A stretch of DNA of 64,000 nt from Bradyrhizobium retamae (GCF_001440415.1 NZ_LLYA01000002.1:124001-188000); one strand, 5' to 3'. Shown: positions 45,167 through 54,083, numbered from the stretch's first letter. Program-made: numbers and translations. Notes: generated from the sequence alone by a model not told the origin.

Positions 45167-46351
45167 GTGAACGACCTTCCACGAGCCAAAGTAGCAGCCG
45201 CCTGGGCGCCCATGAAGGCGCCCAGGCTGCGCGTTGCGCTCGTCTGGCTCCACCGATGGGTTGGCCTCAGCCTCGGTGTCCTCCTCGTGGTGATCGGGCT
45301 TACGGGCAGCTTCATCGTCTTTTATCGCGAGATCGATGCGGCATTGAATCCGAGCCTCTACACCCCGGCCGGACCTCAGCACCATCTTGAGTCCGCCGAG
45401 GTCATGCGGATTGCGGCCACCGTGGATTCGGCGCCGATCCGATCCGTCATTGCACCTGACCAGACTTGGCCGGTCTGGGTCGTCATGCACTCCCACCCGA
45501 CGGAGAAAGGTCGGTATCCGAGTCTCTGGACCACCATGATCGACCCTTCGAATGGGAAGGTGCTAGGCCGGCGCGACTACACCAACTGTTTCGCATTCAC
45601 CGTCTATCGCGTGCACTACAATCTGCTGCTCCATGACTGGTGGGGCAGCGAGCTTGTCGGAGTGATCGGCTTCGTGCTGCTCGGGATGGCTTTCTCGGGC
45701 CTGTATCTGTGGTGGCCGAAGCGAGTCCGGTTCTGGCGCTCAGTCTCGATCCGTAGGCACGTGTCCGCGCAACGCCTTATGCTCGATCTGCACAACACGG
45801 CAGGCTTCTGGAGCCTACCGTTGCTTGCTCTGATCTCCGTTACGGGTATCGGTATCGTGTTTCCCGGTGTCATCCGCCCGGTAGTCGGCCTGGTCTCGAC
45901 GGCCACTCCTTATCCGTCGCCGACCATCAAGCCTCCACCGCCAAACGGAGCCGCACGATTGTCTGCTGATGCGATCGTTCTCGCGGCGCGCGCCGCCCAA
46001 CCCGGCTACGACATAGCGCAATTGAATCCGCCGAGCGAGACCCGCAACACCTGGCGTGTCCTGTTGCGACCGCCTGGCTCCAATCCAGCCCTTCGCACCC
46101 GCGGTGCCATCTGGCTCGATCCCTGGACGGGTGCACTCGCGCACGACCGCACGCCCGATTCCATGTCGCTGGGCGACCGCTATATGACCGAACAGCTCTG
46201 GCTCCATAACGGATCGAGCTTCGGCTTGCTCGGCCGTCTTCTTGTCTTTGCTTCCGGCTTCATGCCGCTCATTCTCTTCGTCACAAGCTTTCAGGTTTGG
46301 CGATCCAGAAGGAGGCACAGAACAAAAAGAGGCGATGCGCGAAGCTCATGA
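45167..46351 (+). CDS. PepSY-associated TM-helix membrane protein (putative ferric-siderophore reductase)
   Basis: A 394-residue inner-membrane protein of the PepSY_TM family. Helices: about 24-50 (VWLHRWVGLSLGVLLVVIGLTGSFIVF), 155-180 (GVIGFVLLGMAFSGLYLWWP), 208-235 and a last one near 360-380. Histidines suited to haem (LHRWVG, VHYNLLLH, LDLHNTAG, LWLHNGSS) lie in or near helices. PiuB/FoxB-type members next to siderophore receptors reduce iron-siderophore in the periplasm. Start GTG at 45167. It follows the TonB receptor on the same strand and is probably co-transcribed. Confidence 0.85.
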   Translation: MNDLPRAKVAAAWAPMKAPRLRVALVWLHRWVGLSLGVLLVVIGLTGSFIVFYREIDAALNPSLYTPAGPQHHLESAEVMRIAATVDSAPIRSVIAPDQTWPVWVVMHSHPTEKGRYPSLWTTMIDPSNGKVLGRRDYTNCFAFTVYRVHYNLLLHDWWGSELVGVIGFVLLGMAFSGLYLWWPKRVRFWRSVSIRRHVSAQRLMLDLHNTAGFWSLPLLALISVTGIGIVFPGVIRPVVGLVSTATPYPSPTIKPPPPNGAARLSADAIVLAARAAQPGYDIAQLNPPSETRNTWRVLLRPPGSNPALRTRGAIWLDPWTGALAHDRTPDSMSLGDRYMTEQLWLHNGSSFGLLGRLLVFASGFMPLILFVTSFQVWRSRRRHRTKRGDARSS

Positions 46352-46427
46352 GTGTGCCCTCGTTCAATGGAGCGAATGAGCTCCGAACGTGCGTACGAAC
46401 GGATGCGCGAGCACCGACGCCACTCTT

Positions 46428-46466
46428 CCAAAACGAACGCCGCCAAGTCGGTGACCTGGCGGCGTT
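46428..46466 (-). terminator. Rho-independent terminator of the tRNA gene
   Basis: A perfect 10-bp stem AACGCCGCCA / TGGCGGCGTT (46436-46445 with 46457-46466) with an 11-base loop. On the minus strand it is followed by CGTTTTGG. It begins 4 bp after the tRNA 3' end, so it ends tRNA transcription. It also faces the PepSY gene end on the other strand. Confidence 0.8.
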
Positions 46467-46469
46467 GTC

Positions 46470-46546
<77 letters not shown>

Positions 46547-46868
46547 TTAAACCGTTGCACTGCCTTCGAAAAACCGGACCCGACGTGAAAGCCGGCCAAC
46601 GCGTGGTTGCGCCGATCGATCCCGTCCGGAGGCTTCCTGAGAAGGCGACCCGGGCAAGGCCATCGGGTGCGAGGGGTATGTATCAACGTCACCCCGCTTT
46701 GGAAAGGGGCAAGAAGGGGCTTTTGCAGATTTTATGACAGCAAAAACGAGGGGTCGGAGCGCCAAAACCGGCCTTTGGAACCGCTCTTGCCATAAACACC
46801 GCAAAAGCGGAGTTTTGCGCCTAAAGCCGCGGCCCGTCAGGTGGCCAGAACAAAAATCCGGGAGGGGG
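46547..46868. other. Intergenic region between tRNA-Met and GMC oxidoreductase
   Basis: About 320 bp. No recognisable gene; the in-frame extension upstream of the GMC start has no family similarity. It should hold the promoters of the tRNA (minus) and of the GMC gene (plus). A purine-rich run GGGAGGGGG lies right before the GMC start. Confidence 0.4.
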
Positions 46869-48482
46869 ATGGGCGTGACCGATATCTTCGATTTCGTGGT
46901 GGTGGGCGGCGGCTCCGGCGGCTGTACGGTGGCGGGACGGCTGTCGGAAGATCCGAAGACGTCGGTGGCGCTACTCGATGCCGGCGGCAGGAATGACAAT
47001 TGGGTGGTCACGACGCCGTTCGCACTCGTGCTGATGGTCGCAGGCCCCGTCAACAACTGGGCCTTCAGCACCGTGCCGCAGAAGGGACTCAACGGACGCA
47101 TCGGCTATCAGCCGCGCGGCAAGGGGCTCGGCGGCTCCTCGGCGATCAACGCGATGGTCTATATCCGCGGCCACCGCGCCGACTATGATCATTGGGCCTC
47201 GCTCGGCAATACCGGCTGGTCGTTCGCCGACGTGCTGCCCTACTTCAAGCGCGCCGAAGACAATGCCGATTTTGACGGCGAGTACCACGGCAAGGGCGGC
47301 CCGCTCGCGGTCAACAAGTCGCGCACCGGCAATCCGGTGCAGCAGATTTTTCTGAAGGCGGCGCAGGAAGCGCAGTTTCGCCTGCGCGAGGATTTCAACG
47401 CCGACGAGCACGAGGGCCTCGGCATCTATCAACTGACGCAGAGGAACGGCGAACGCTGCAGCGCCGCGCGCGCCTATATCCACCCGCATATGGAAAACCG
47501 CGCCAATCTGCGCGTCGAGACTCATGCCCACGCCACGCGTATTCTGTTCGAGGGCAAGCGCGCGATCGGCGTCGAATACCGGCAGGGCAAGGAGCTGAAG
47601 CAGATTCGCGCCCGGCGCGAGGTGATCCTCTCCGCCGGCACGTTCCAGACGCCGCATGTTCTGATGCTGTCGGGCATCGGCGACAGCACCGAGCTTGCAA
47701 AACACGGCATTGCCACCATGCACCATCTGCCCGGCGTCGGGCAGAACCTGCAGGACCATCCGGATTTCGTGTTCGGCTACATGTCCGACTATCCCCACTT
47801 CAACGGCATTTCACTTAAAGCGCTGCCGCGGCTGCTGCGGGCCATCCGACAGTATCGCCGCGAACGCACCGGGCCGATGACATCGAATTTCGCCGAATGC
47901 GGCGGCTTCCTGAGAACCCGGCCCGATCTCGACATCCCAGATATTCAGCTTCATTTCGGCATGGCGATGGCCGACGATCACGGCCGCAAGCGCCATCGCG
48001 GCACCGGCTTCTCCTGCCACGTCTGCCTGCTGCGGCCGAAGAGCCGCGGCAGCGTTTCGCTGCTCGGCGCCGATCCATTTGCGCCGCCGCTGATCGATCC
48101 GAATTTCTTTGGTGACGCGGACGACCTGGAAGCCATGGTCGCGGGCTTCAAGACCACGCGCCGGCTGATGGAGACGCCGGCGCTGCGCGCGTTGCAGAAG
48201 AAGGAGATGTTCACGGAAGGCGTGCACAGCGATGACGACATCCGCGACGTGTTGCGCGCCCGCGTCGACACCGTCTATCACCCGGTCGGCACTGCCAAGA
48301 TGGGCGTCAACGATCCCATGGCCGTGGTCGATCCGAAGCTGAAAGTGTACGGCGTCGGAGGATTGCGCGTGGTCGATGCGTCGATCATGCCGACCCTGAT
48401 CGGCGGCAATACCAATGCACCGACGATCATGATCGGGGAAAAGGCCGCCGACATGATAAGAGCGGAGATGCAGGCGGGTTGA
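46869..48482 (+). CDS. GMC-family FAD oxidoreductase (choline/alcohol dehydrogenase-like)
   Basis: A 537-residue flavin enzyme that oxidises an alcohol. The FAD-binding motif is FDFVVVGGGSGGCTVAGRLSEDP at the start. GMC signature 1 is YQPRGKGLGGSSAINAMVYIRG near residue 80, signature 2 is ILSAGTFQTPHVLMLSGIG near residue 255, and the active-site region is HPVGTAKMG ... LRVVDASIMPTLIGGNTNAP at the end. Start at ATG 46869 or GTG 46875; both are preceded by GGGAGGGGG. The true alcohol is unknown. A repeat and then SDR and quinone oxidoreductase genes follow. Confidence 0.93.
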   Translation: MGVTDIFDFVVVGGGSGGCTVAGRLSEDPKTSVALLDAGGRNDNWVVTTPFALVLMVAGPVNNWAFSTVPQKGLNGRIGYQPRGKGLGGSSAINAMVYIRGHRADYDHWASLGNTGWSFADVLPYFKRAEDNADFDGEYHGKGGPLAVNKSRTGNPVQQIFLKAAQEAQFRLREDFNADEHEGLGIYQLTQRNGERCSAARAYIHPHMENRANLRVETHAHATRILFEGKRAIGVEYRQGKELKQIRARREVILSAGTFQTPHVLMLSGIGDSTELAKHGIATMHHLPGVGQNLQDHPDFVFGYMSDYPHFNGISLKALPRLLRAIRQYRRERTGPMTSNFAECGGFLRTRPDLDIPDIQLHFGMAMADDHGRKRHRGTGFSCHVCLLRPKSRGSVSLLGADPFAPPLIDPNFFGDADDLEAMVAGFKTTRRLMETPALRALQKKEMFTEGVHSDDDIRDVLRARVDTVYHPVGTAKMGVNDPMAVVDPKLKVYGVGGLRVVDASIMPTLIGGNTNAPTIMIGEKAADMIRAEMQAG

Positions 48483-48505
48483 TTGCCCCGTCATTGCGAG
48501 AATCC

Positions 48506-48661
48506 GTAGGGTCGGCAAAGCCAACGGGTCGCGCGAATGCGCGCCCCAGCGACGAGCGCAAGGGCGCTCGCGGAGTGATGACAGGCTCCGCGTGCCCACC
48601 ATTGCGGTATCGATGCGGATGGATAGTGGGCACGGCGCAAGGGCGCCTTTGCCCACCCTAC
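48506..48661. repeat. Dispersed palindromic intergenic repeat, copy 2
   Basis: Longest copy in the window. It starts GTAGGGTCGGCAAAGCC, shares CAACGGGTCGCGCGAATGCG and ATGACAGGCTCCGCGTGCCC with the copy at 101-215, and ends GGCGCAAGGGCGCCTTTGCC followed by CACCCTAC as at 52010-52048. Preceded by CCGTCATTGCGAG, the start of the other repeat type seen at 53020. It fills most of the gap between the GMC and SDR genes. Confidence 0.8.
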
Positions 48662-48803
48662 AAATCTCGCAGCGGAGAGCGCCGTTTCCGGCATCGCAAT
48701 ATGCAATATCAGCAGGCTCGGCGGCTTATCAGCGGCGCGCGACTTGGCTAGAGTGGCCGCATCGGACTACAGGAACATCACCTGACGCAACGGGAGAGAA
48801 AAA

Positions 48804-49586
48804 GTGGATCTTGGGATCAAAGGCCGCCGTGCCATAGTCTGCGCATCGAGCAAGGGCTTGGGCCGCGCCTGCGCCATGGCGCTGGCCAATGAGGGCGTGC
48901 ATGTCACGTTGACCGCGCGCGGCGGGGAGGCGCTGAAAAAGGCGGCCGACGACATCCGCAAGGCCAGTCCCGGCGTCACGGTAACCGAGATAGTCGGCGA
49001 CATCACGACGCCCGCCGGCCGCGACGCCGTGCTGAAGGCCTGTCCCGAACCGGACATCCTGATCAACAATGCCGGCGGCCCGCCGCCCGGCGATTTCCGC
49101 AACTGGACCCGCGACGACTGGATCAAGGCGATCGACGCCAACATGCTGACGCCGATCGAACTGATCAAGGCGACGGTGGACGGCATGATGGCGCGGAAAT
49201 TTGGCCGCATCGTCAATATCACCTCGGCCGCGGTGAAGGCGCCGATCGACATATTGGGGCTTTCCAACGGCGCGCGTGCCGGACTCACCGGCTTCATCGC
49301 GGGACTGTCGCGCAAGACCGTGATCAGCAACGTCACCATCAATGCGCTGCTGCCGGGACCGTTCGACACCGACCGCCTGCGCGGTGTGGGGAAGGCAGAG
49401 GCCGAAAAGCGCGGCATCCCGCCGGACCAAGTGTTTGCCGAGCGCGCCAAGCAAAATCCAGCCGGGCGGTTTGGCGATCCGGACGAGTTCGGCTACGCCT
49501 GCGCCTTCCTGTGCGGTGCCAAGGCCGGCTTCATCACCGGCCAGAACATCCTGCTCGACGGCGGCGCTTTCCCCGGTACCTTGTGA
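48804..49586 (+). CDS. SDR-family protein lacking the usual Tyr-Lys active site
   Basis: A 260-residue short-chain dehydrogenase-like protein. Cofactor motif AIVCASSKGLGRACAMALA near residue 12, ILINNAGGPPPGD near residue 85, and the conserved end FITGQNILLDGGAFPGTL. At the catalytic position the expected Y-x3-K is replaced by SNGAR (ILGLSNGARAGLTGF near residue 152). This occurs in a defined SDR subgroup; activity would need another proton donor. GTGA overlap with the quinone oxidoreductase gene suggests a joint role. Confidence 0.88.
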   Translation: MDLGIKGRRAIVCASSKGLGRACAMALANEGVHVTLTARGGEALKKAADDIRKASPGVTVTEIVGDITTPAGRDAVLKACPEPDILINNAGGPPPGDFRNWTRDDWIKAIDANMLTPIELIKATVDGMMARKFGRIVNITSAAVKAPIDILGLSNGARAGLTGFIAGLSRKTVISNVTINALLPGPFDTDRLRGVGKAEAEKRGIPPDQVFAERAKQNPAGRFGDPDEFGYACAFLCGAKAGFITGQNILLDGGAFPGTL

Positions 49587-50587
49587 AGGCAGTCTGGTAC
49601 GAGAAAACGGGGCCAGCACAGGAAGTGCTGGCTTATGGCGAGATGCCAACGCCGGTGGCTGGCCCGGGCGAAATCCGGGTGCGGCTGCAGGCGTCCGGCG
49701 TCAATCCCGCCGATGTCGGCCGCCGCGGCGGCGGCTACCGGCCGATGGAATATCCGCGCGTCATTCCCAACAGCGACGGCGCCGGCATCATCGATCAGGC
49801 CGGCGACGGCGTCACGCGGCTCAAGATCGGCCAGCGGGTCTGGCTGTTCAACGGCCAGCGCAATGGCCGCGCGTTCGGCACCGCGGCTGAATATATTGCG
49901 CTCGCCGAACATCTAGTGGCGCCGCTGCCGGACAATCTGTCGTTTGCCGAAGGCGCCACGCTGGGCATTCCCGGCATGACGGCATGGTGCTGTCTCTATT
50001 GCGACGGGCCGATCGTGGGGCAGACCGTGCTCGTCACCGGCGGTGCCGGCGCAGTCGGGCACTATGCCGTGCAGCTCGCCAAATGGGGTGGTGCCAAGGT
50101 GATCGCGACCGTCAGTTCGGCAGCCAAGGCCGAGCAAGCATGTCTCGCCGGCGCCGATCTCGTCGTCAACTACAAGACGGAGGACGTTGTTGCGAAGGCG
50201 ATGACCTTCACCGGCCAGCGCGGCGTCGACCGCGACGTCGATGTCGATTTCGGCGGCAATATGGAGACCACGCTGAAACTGATGGGCGTGAATTCGACGA
50301 TTGCGGTCTACGCCACCAACGGCAACCGCATGCCGGTCGTACCAATGCGCGAATTGATGGAGAAATGCATCGCGGTCCGCGCGCTCGTGCTGTTTGCGCT
50401 GCCGCCGCCGCTACTGGCGGCCGCGCAGGCCGACATCACGAAATGGCTGTCGGCAGGTCGGCGCATCCACAACGTCGCTGCGCAGTTTGCACTCTCCGAC
50501 ACCGCGCTGGCGCACCTTGCAGTGGAGAAAGGCGACAAGCTGGGCACCGTTATCGTGGATTGCGCTCGTCTTCTTCCCGCGTGCTGA
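49583..50587 (+). CDS. NADPH:quinone oxidoreductase-like protein (MDR superfamily)
   Basis: A 334-residue zinc-independent medium-chain reductase. It shows the start VKAVWYEKTGPAQEVLAYGE, the GVNPADVGRRGGGY segment, GIPGMTAWCCLY and the NADPH-binding VLVTGGAGAVGHYAVQLAKWGGAKVIATV. No structural zinc cysteines. The start is GTG at 49583, overlapping the SDR stop; the family start supports it. Such enzymes reduce quinones or enones. Convergent with the DUF3775 gene, whose end overlaps by 38 bp. Confidence 0.9.
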   Translation: MKAVWYEKTGPAQEVLAYGEMPTPVAGPGEIRVRLQASGVNPADVGRRGGGYRPMEYPRVIPNSDGAGIIDQAGDGVTRLKIGQRVWLFNGQRNGRAFGTAAEYIALAEHLVAPLPDNLSFAEGATLGIPGMTAWCCLYCDGPIVGQTVLVTGGAGAVGHYAVQLAKWGGAKVIATVSSAAKAEQACLAGADLVVNYKTEDVVAKAMTFTGQRGVDRDVDVDFGGNMETTLKLMGVNSTIAVYATNGNRMPVVPMRELMEKCIAVRALVLFALPPPLLAAAQADITKWLSAGRRIHNVAAQFALSDTALAHLAVEKGDKLGTVIVDCARLLPAC

Positions 50588-51005
50588 CACTGGAGGAATC
50601 GGCCGTCGTTCGCTCCTCGTTCCAGGTAAGGCCGAACTCGTCGAGCCCCTGCGCCAGCAAATCTCCAAGCATCGGCTCGCCGAGAAGATAGCGCGCGGTG
50701 TCGCGGTCACGCTGGTCGGCCGCTTCCGCACGTAGATCCTCCCACTCCTCGATGGTGGCGTCGCCGCGCCCCAGTCGCATCAAGGCGACGAGATCAACCC
50801 TCTCGTCCTCGGAAAGCGAGTTGATGAAGCCGGTGATCTCGCGGACGACCGGATCTTTTCCGTTGTCCTGCAGCACGTCGATCATGTCGTCATCGCCTGC
50901 ATTCGACCCTGAATCCGGATCGGATTCCCCTTCCTTGACGTCGAACTGCCGGGCTTTCTCGATCAGAAAGCCAATTTTTTCGGGCAAAATCGTGAGTTCT
51001 GGCAT
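50550..51005 (-). CDS. DUF3775 domain protein
   Basis: A 151-residue acidic protein. The conserved segment EKIGFLIEKARQFDVKEG near the start and ITGFINSLSEDERVDLVALMRLGRGDATIEEWEDLRAEA (residues about 68-106) is the DUF3775 pattern, followed by RYLLGEPMLGDLLAQGLDEFG. Function unknown; probably cytosolic. Its end overlaps convergently with the quinone oxidoreductase gene. ATG at 51005. Confidence 0.85.
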   Translation of the reverse strand: MPELTILPEKIGFLIEKARQFDVKEGESDPDSGSNAGDDDMIDVLQDNGKDPVVREITGFINSLSEDERVDLVALMRLGRGDATIEEWEDLRAEAADQRDRDTARYLLGEPMLGDLLAQGLDEFGLTWNEERTTADSSSVSTREEDERNPR

Positions 51006-51122
51006 CGCATGTTCCTCATACGGGCTATGCGATAACGCCGAACGCTGTCGGATGATCCATTGCACCGGCTGATGGAAACCCGCATCCTTGCCCGAACAAC
51101 CAGAAACGAGAGGACGCGCCGG

Positions 51123-51974
51123 ATGCACTGGAACGTGGGCAGGGTCAGGATCACGAGAGTTGTCGAAATGGAGACTGTCGGCAGCACCCGTTTCATTCTT
51201 CCGCTCGCGACCAACGAGGAAATCCGAGAACTGCCTTGGCTGATCCCGCAATTTGCGACCGAGGAAGGCCGGCTGAAAATGTCGATCCATTCGTTCCTGG
51301 TCGAGACTCCCTCGCGCCGCATCATCGTCGACACCGGCCTCGGCAACGACAAGCAGGGCCGCAACGTGCCGACCTGGAACAACCGGAGTTATCCGTTCCT
51401 CGACATGCTGGCAGCGGCTGGCTTCCCGCCCGACAGTATCGATACCGTGCTGTGCACGCACCTGCATGTCGACCATGTCGGCTGGAACACGAAACTCGTC
51501 GATGGCAAATGGGTGCCAACCTTCGCCAATGCCCGATATGTGTTCGGCAGAGGCGAATACGAGTACTGGCGCGAGCACAGCGATGCGCCGGATAAGCTCG
51601 CCGTGTTCGACGATTCCGTGAAGCCGATCGCCGACGCCGGCAAATCCGAGCTCGTCGCCAGCGATGCCAGATTGACGGATGAAATCACGCTGATCCCGAC
51701 CCCCGGCCACAGTCCCGGCCATATGAGCGTCCACATCAAGTCGGATGGCGAGGAAGCCCTGCTAACGGGGGACGTCGCCCATCATCCGTGCCAGATGGCG
51801 CATCTCGACTGGTCCTCGACCGCCGATTCCGATCCCCGGCAGTCGGCCGAAACCCGACGTGAACTGTTTTCGCGCTTCGCCGACACGCCGACGCTGGTGA
51901 TTGGCGGGCACTTCAGTGCCGGTCACATCAAGCGCGATGGCGACGCTTTCCGGTTCGTGGCGCTGAATCCGTAG
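51123..51974 (+). CDS. MBL-fold metallo-hydrolase (lactonase-like), paralog of 54080-54949
   Basis: A 283-residue metallo-beta-lactamase-fold enzyme. The metal motif THLHVDHVGWN (HxHxDH) lies near residue 106, with further ligands in TPGHSPGHMSV, TGDVAHHP and GGHFSAGHI. The layout, with about 100 residues before the motif, matches AHL lactonase/AiiA-like and related hydrolases. The substrate is unknown. The ATG at 51123 gives a start MHWNVGRVRITRVVEMET like other members; GAGGAC lies upstream. The paralog two genes downstream has the same motif. Confidence 0.88.
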   Translation: MHWNVGRVRITRVVEMETVGSTRFILPLATNEEIRELPWLIPQFATEEGRLKMSIHSFLVETPSRRIIVDTGLGNDKQGRNVPTWNNRSYPFLDMLAAAGFPPDSIDTVLCTHLHVDHVGWNTKLVDGKWVPTFANARYVFGRGEYEYWREHSDAPDKLAVFDDSVKPIADAGKSELVASDARLTDEITLIPTPGHSPGHMSVHIKSDGEEALLTGDVAHHPCQMAHLDWSSTADSDPRQSAETRRELFSRFADTPTLVIGGHFSAGHIKRDGDAFRFVALNP

Positions 51975-52009
51975 AATGCGCGAGCCCACAATATTCCCGC
52001 TGACGATGG

Positions 52010-52048
52010 ATGGTGGGTACGGCGCAAGGGCGCCTTTGCCCACCCTAC
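52010..52048. repeat. Dispersed palindromic intergenic repeat, short copy 3
   Basis: ATGGTGGGTACGGCGCAAGG then GCGCCTTTGCCCACCCTAC. This is the terminal palindrome of the copy at 48506-48661. It can fold into a stem of GTGGGT/ACCCAC-type arms around GGCGC..GCGCC. It sits between the MBL and FAH-family genes. Confidence 0.75.
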
Positions 52049-52154
52049 CCTGCGCTTTCGGCAGTTGAATTTCCTGCGCCGCTGTTCCAAGAAGCGTCTG
52101 AAGTTTTACGGAAATCCCCGAATTTCTCAAGAAAACCCCGCAGGGAGCGATAAA

Positions 52155-52997
52155 ATGAAGCTTGTTCGTTACGGCGCCAAGGGTGCGGAAAAGCCCGGCC
52201 TGATCGATAAATCCGGCCAGTTGCGCGATCTTTCCGCCCACGTCAGGGATCTCGACGGGGATGCCTATGCGCCGGCCTCGCTGGCCAAGCTGGCGGCGCT
52301 GGATACCTCCAAGCTTCCCGCCGTCGACGGCAAGCAGCGCCTCGGCGCGCCGGTCACCGGCATCTCCAAATTCGTCGCGATCGGCCTGAACTACAGCGAC
52401 CACGCCAAGGAGACGGGATCGCCGATCCCGACCGAGCCGATCTTCTTCATCAAGGCCAACACCTCGCTGTCAGGCCCGAACGATGCGGTCGAAAAGCCGC
52501 GCGGCTCCACCAAACTTGACTGGGAAGTCGAGATCGCCGCCATTATCGGCACCCGCGCCAAATATGTCTCGGAGGCCGACGCGCTCAACCACATCGCCGG
52601 CTACTGCGTCTGCAACGACGTCTCCGAGCGCAATTTCCAGATCGAGCGGCTCGGTCAGTGGACCAAGGGCAAATCGCACGACACGTTCGGTCCCGTTGGC
52701 CCGTGGCTGGTCACCAAGGACGAAATCCCCGACGTGCAGAATCTGTCGATGTGGCTCGATGTCAACGGCAAGCGTCGCCAGACTGGTTCGACCTCGACCA
52801 TGATCTTCTCGATGGCGAAGTGCATTTCGTATGTCTCGCAGTTCATGACGCTGTTGCCGGGCGATATCGTCACCACCGGCACCCCGCCCGGCGTCGGCCT
52901 CGGCATGAAGCCGCCGACTTTCCTCAACGTCGGCGACGTCGTCACGCTCGGCATTGAAGGGCTCGGCGAGCAGCGCCAGGAAATCATCGCGGCCTGA
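52155..52997 (+). CDS. Fumarylacetoacetate hydrolase family protein
   Basis: A 280-residue FAH-family enzyme that hydrolyses or decarboxylates a beta-keto acid, often in aromatic or sugar acid breakdown. It has the N-terminal cap (MKLVRYGAKGAEKPGLIDKSG) and the catalytic domain: FVAIGLNYSDHAKETGS, DWEVEIAAIIGTRAKYV with acidic metal ligands, YCVCNDVSERNFQ and the conserved TGTPPGVGLGMKPP near the end. The ATG at 52155 follows AGGGAG by 7 bases. Closest named relatives act as ureidoglycolate lyase or 2,4-diketo-3-deoxy-fuconate hydrolase; substrate not fixed. Confidence 0.92.
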   Translation: MKLVRYGAKGAEKPGLIDKSGQLRDLSAHVRDLDGDAYAPASLAKLAALDTSKLPAVDGKQRLGAPVTGISKFVAIGLNYSDHAKETGSPIPTEPIFFIKANTSLSGPNDAVEKPRGSTKLDWEVEIAAIIGTRAKYVSEADALNHIAGYCVCNDVSERNFQIERLGQWTKGKSHDTFGPVGPWLVTKDEIPDVQNLSMWLDVNGKRRQTGSTSTMIFSMAKCISYVSQFMTLLPGDIVTTGTPPGVGLGMKPPTFLNVGDVVTLGIEGLGEQRQEIIAA

Positions 52998-53019
52998 GGC
53001 TGGTGCACGTACCGACACC

Positions 53020-53105
53020 GTCATTGCGAGGAGCGACAGCGACGAAGCAATCCATCCTTCCACACGCTCGGAGGCAATGGATTGCTTTGCTTCGCTCGCA
53101 ATGAC
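53020..53105. repeat. Palindromic intergenic repeat, GTCATTGCGAG type
   Basis: Begins GTCATTGCGAGGAGCGACAG and ends with the inverted form TTCGCTCGCAATGAC. Inner arms CGAAGCAATCCA and TGGATTGCTTTGC also pair. This gives an 86-bp hairpin unit widely seen between genes of Bradyrhizobium and relatives. It separates the FAH and glutathione S-transferase genes. Confidence 0.85.
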
Positions 53106-53141
53106 TGAGGATCCAGTTCCATTGCCTAGGGGATTCCGTCC

Positions 53142-53756
53142 ATGAAACTCACCTTCTCTCCCGCCTCGCCGTTCGCCCGAAAAGTCCGCATCGCCGCGAT
53201 CGAGACCGGCCTGATCGACAAGATTGAATTCACTCCGGCGACGGTTGCTCCGGGTCAACCCAACGAAGAGTATTCGAAGATCACCCCGCTGAAGAAACTG
53301 CCGGTGCTGATCCTCGACAATGGCGACGTCATTCTCGATTCCTACGTCATCGTCGAATATCTCGACGAGCTCGCCGGCGGCGGAAAGCTGATCCCCGCAT
53401 CCGGGCCTGAGCGATGGAAGGTGAAGAGCGATCATTCCCTGCTGCAGGGCATGCTGGATTCCATGTTGCTGTGCCGGTACGAAAAAATGGTGCGCCCCGA
53501 AGGGCTGCGCTGGGACGCCTGGCATGACGACCATTGGAATCGCGCGTGGGCCGGCATGGCGCGGTTCGAGAACAAGCCCGACGTGCTGTCCGGTCCGTTC
53601 AACATTGCGCAGATCGGCCTGGTCTGCGTACTCGGTTATGCCGATTTCCGCTTTGCCGATTGCGGCTGGCGCAAAGCCTATCCAAAGCTCGATGCCTTCC
53701 ATCAGAAGATGATGGAGCGGCCGTCGGTGAAAATCTCGGCGCCGCCGCCGGCGTAA
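53142..53756 (+). CDS. Glutathione S-transferase family protein
   Basis: A 204-residue protein with a thioredoxin-like N-terminal domain (KLTFSPASPFARKVRIAAIE, with the S-P-F-A-R-K active-site area; KLPVLILDNGDVILDSYVIVEYLDEL) and a helical C-terminal domain. Catalytic Ser/Cys cannot be fixed, but S10 or S7 is the best candidate. It follows the FAH gene, and such pairs are common in aromatic breakdown. Function beyond family is unknown. Confidence 0.9.
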   Translation: MKLTFSPASPFARKVRIAAIETGLIDKIEFTPATVAPGQPNEEYSKITPLKKLPVLILDNGDVILDSYVIVEYLDELAGGGKLIPASGPERWKVKSDHSLLQGMLDSMLLCRYEKMVRPEGLRWDAWHDDHWNRAWAGMARFENKPDVLSGPFNIAQIGLVCVLGYADFRFADCGWRKAYPKLDAFHQKMMERPSVKISAPPPA

Positions 53757-53777
53757 CCGAACAACGGAGACGGTAGC

Positions 53778-54083
53778 ATGCGCGAGGTTGGCAAAAAATT
53801 GCGGCACCTCGGCTTCGCTGCCGTTTTCGCGCCCGCCGCGTCCGGCGCATCCGCCCAGCTACAGGAATTCTCCACCGGCCAGCGCAATCTCGCCGGCGGG
53901 AGCCCAGCCGCGATCGGCGACGGTTGGCTGACTGCTGGCGGCCGGCAGATCGTTTCGGTCAAATGGATCGAGCAATCAGCCACGCCGCGTTTTCGGGCGA
54001 TCGATTATTTCGGCGACCTGCCAACTTCACTATTCCTTACGTCCGTAACAACAACGCGCGACTATTCAGCAGGAAAACCATGA
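53778..54083 (+). CDS. Possible small exported protein, doubtful
   Basis: A 101-residue frame with a site GGAGACGG before ATG and a signal-like start (KLRHLGFAAVFAPAASGASAQ). Its stop overlaps the next gene start (ATGA at 54080). The rest shows no family or clear periodicity, and the last 25 residues look random. It may be a real coupled gene or the broken front of a lost one. Confidence 0.35.
   Translation: MREVGKKLRHLGFAAVFAPAASGASAQLQEFSTGQRNLAGGSPAAIGDGWLTAGGRQIVSVKWIEQSATPRFRAIDYFGDLPTSLFLTSVTTTRDYSAGKP

Noticed and set aside
50550..51734. Long minus-strand frame extending the DUF3775 gene upstream to 51734
   Set aside because: The extra part is antisense to the MBL gene at 51123 and has no similarity; DUF3775 proteins begin at the ATG at 51005.
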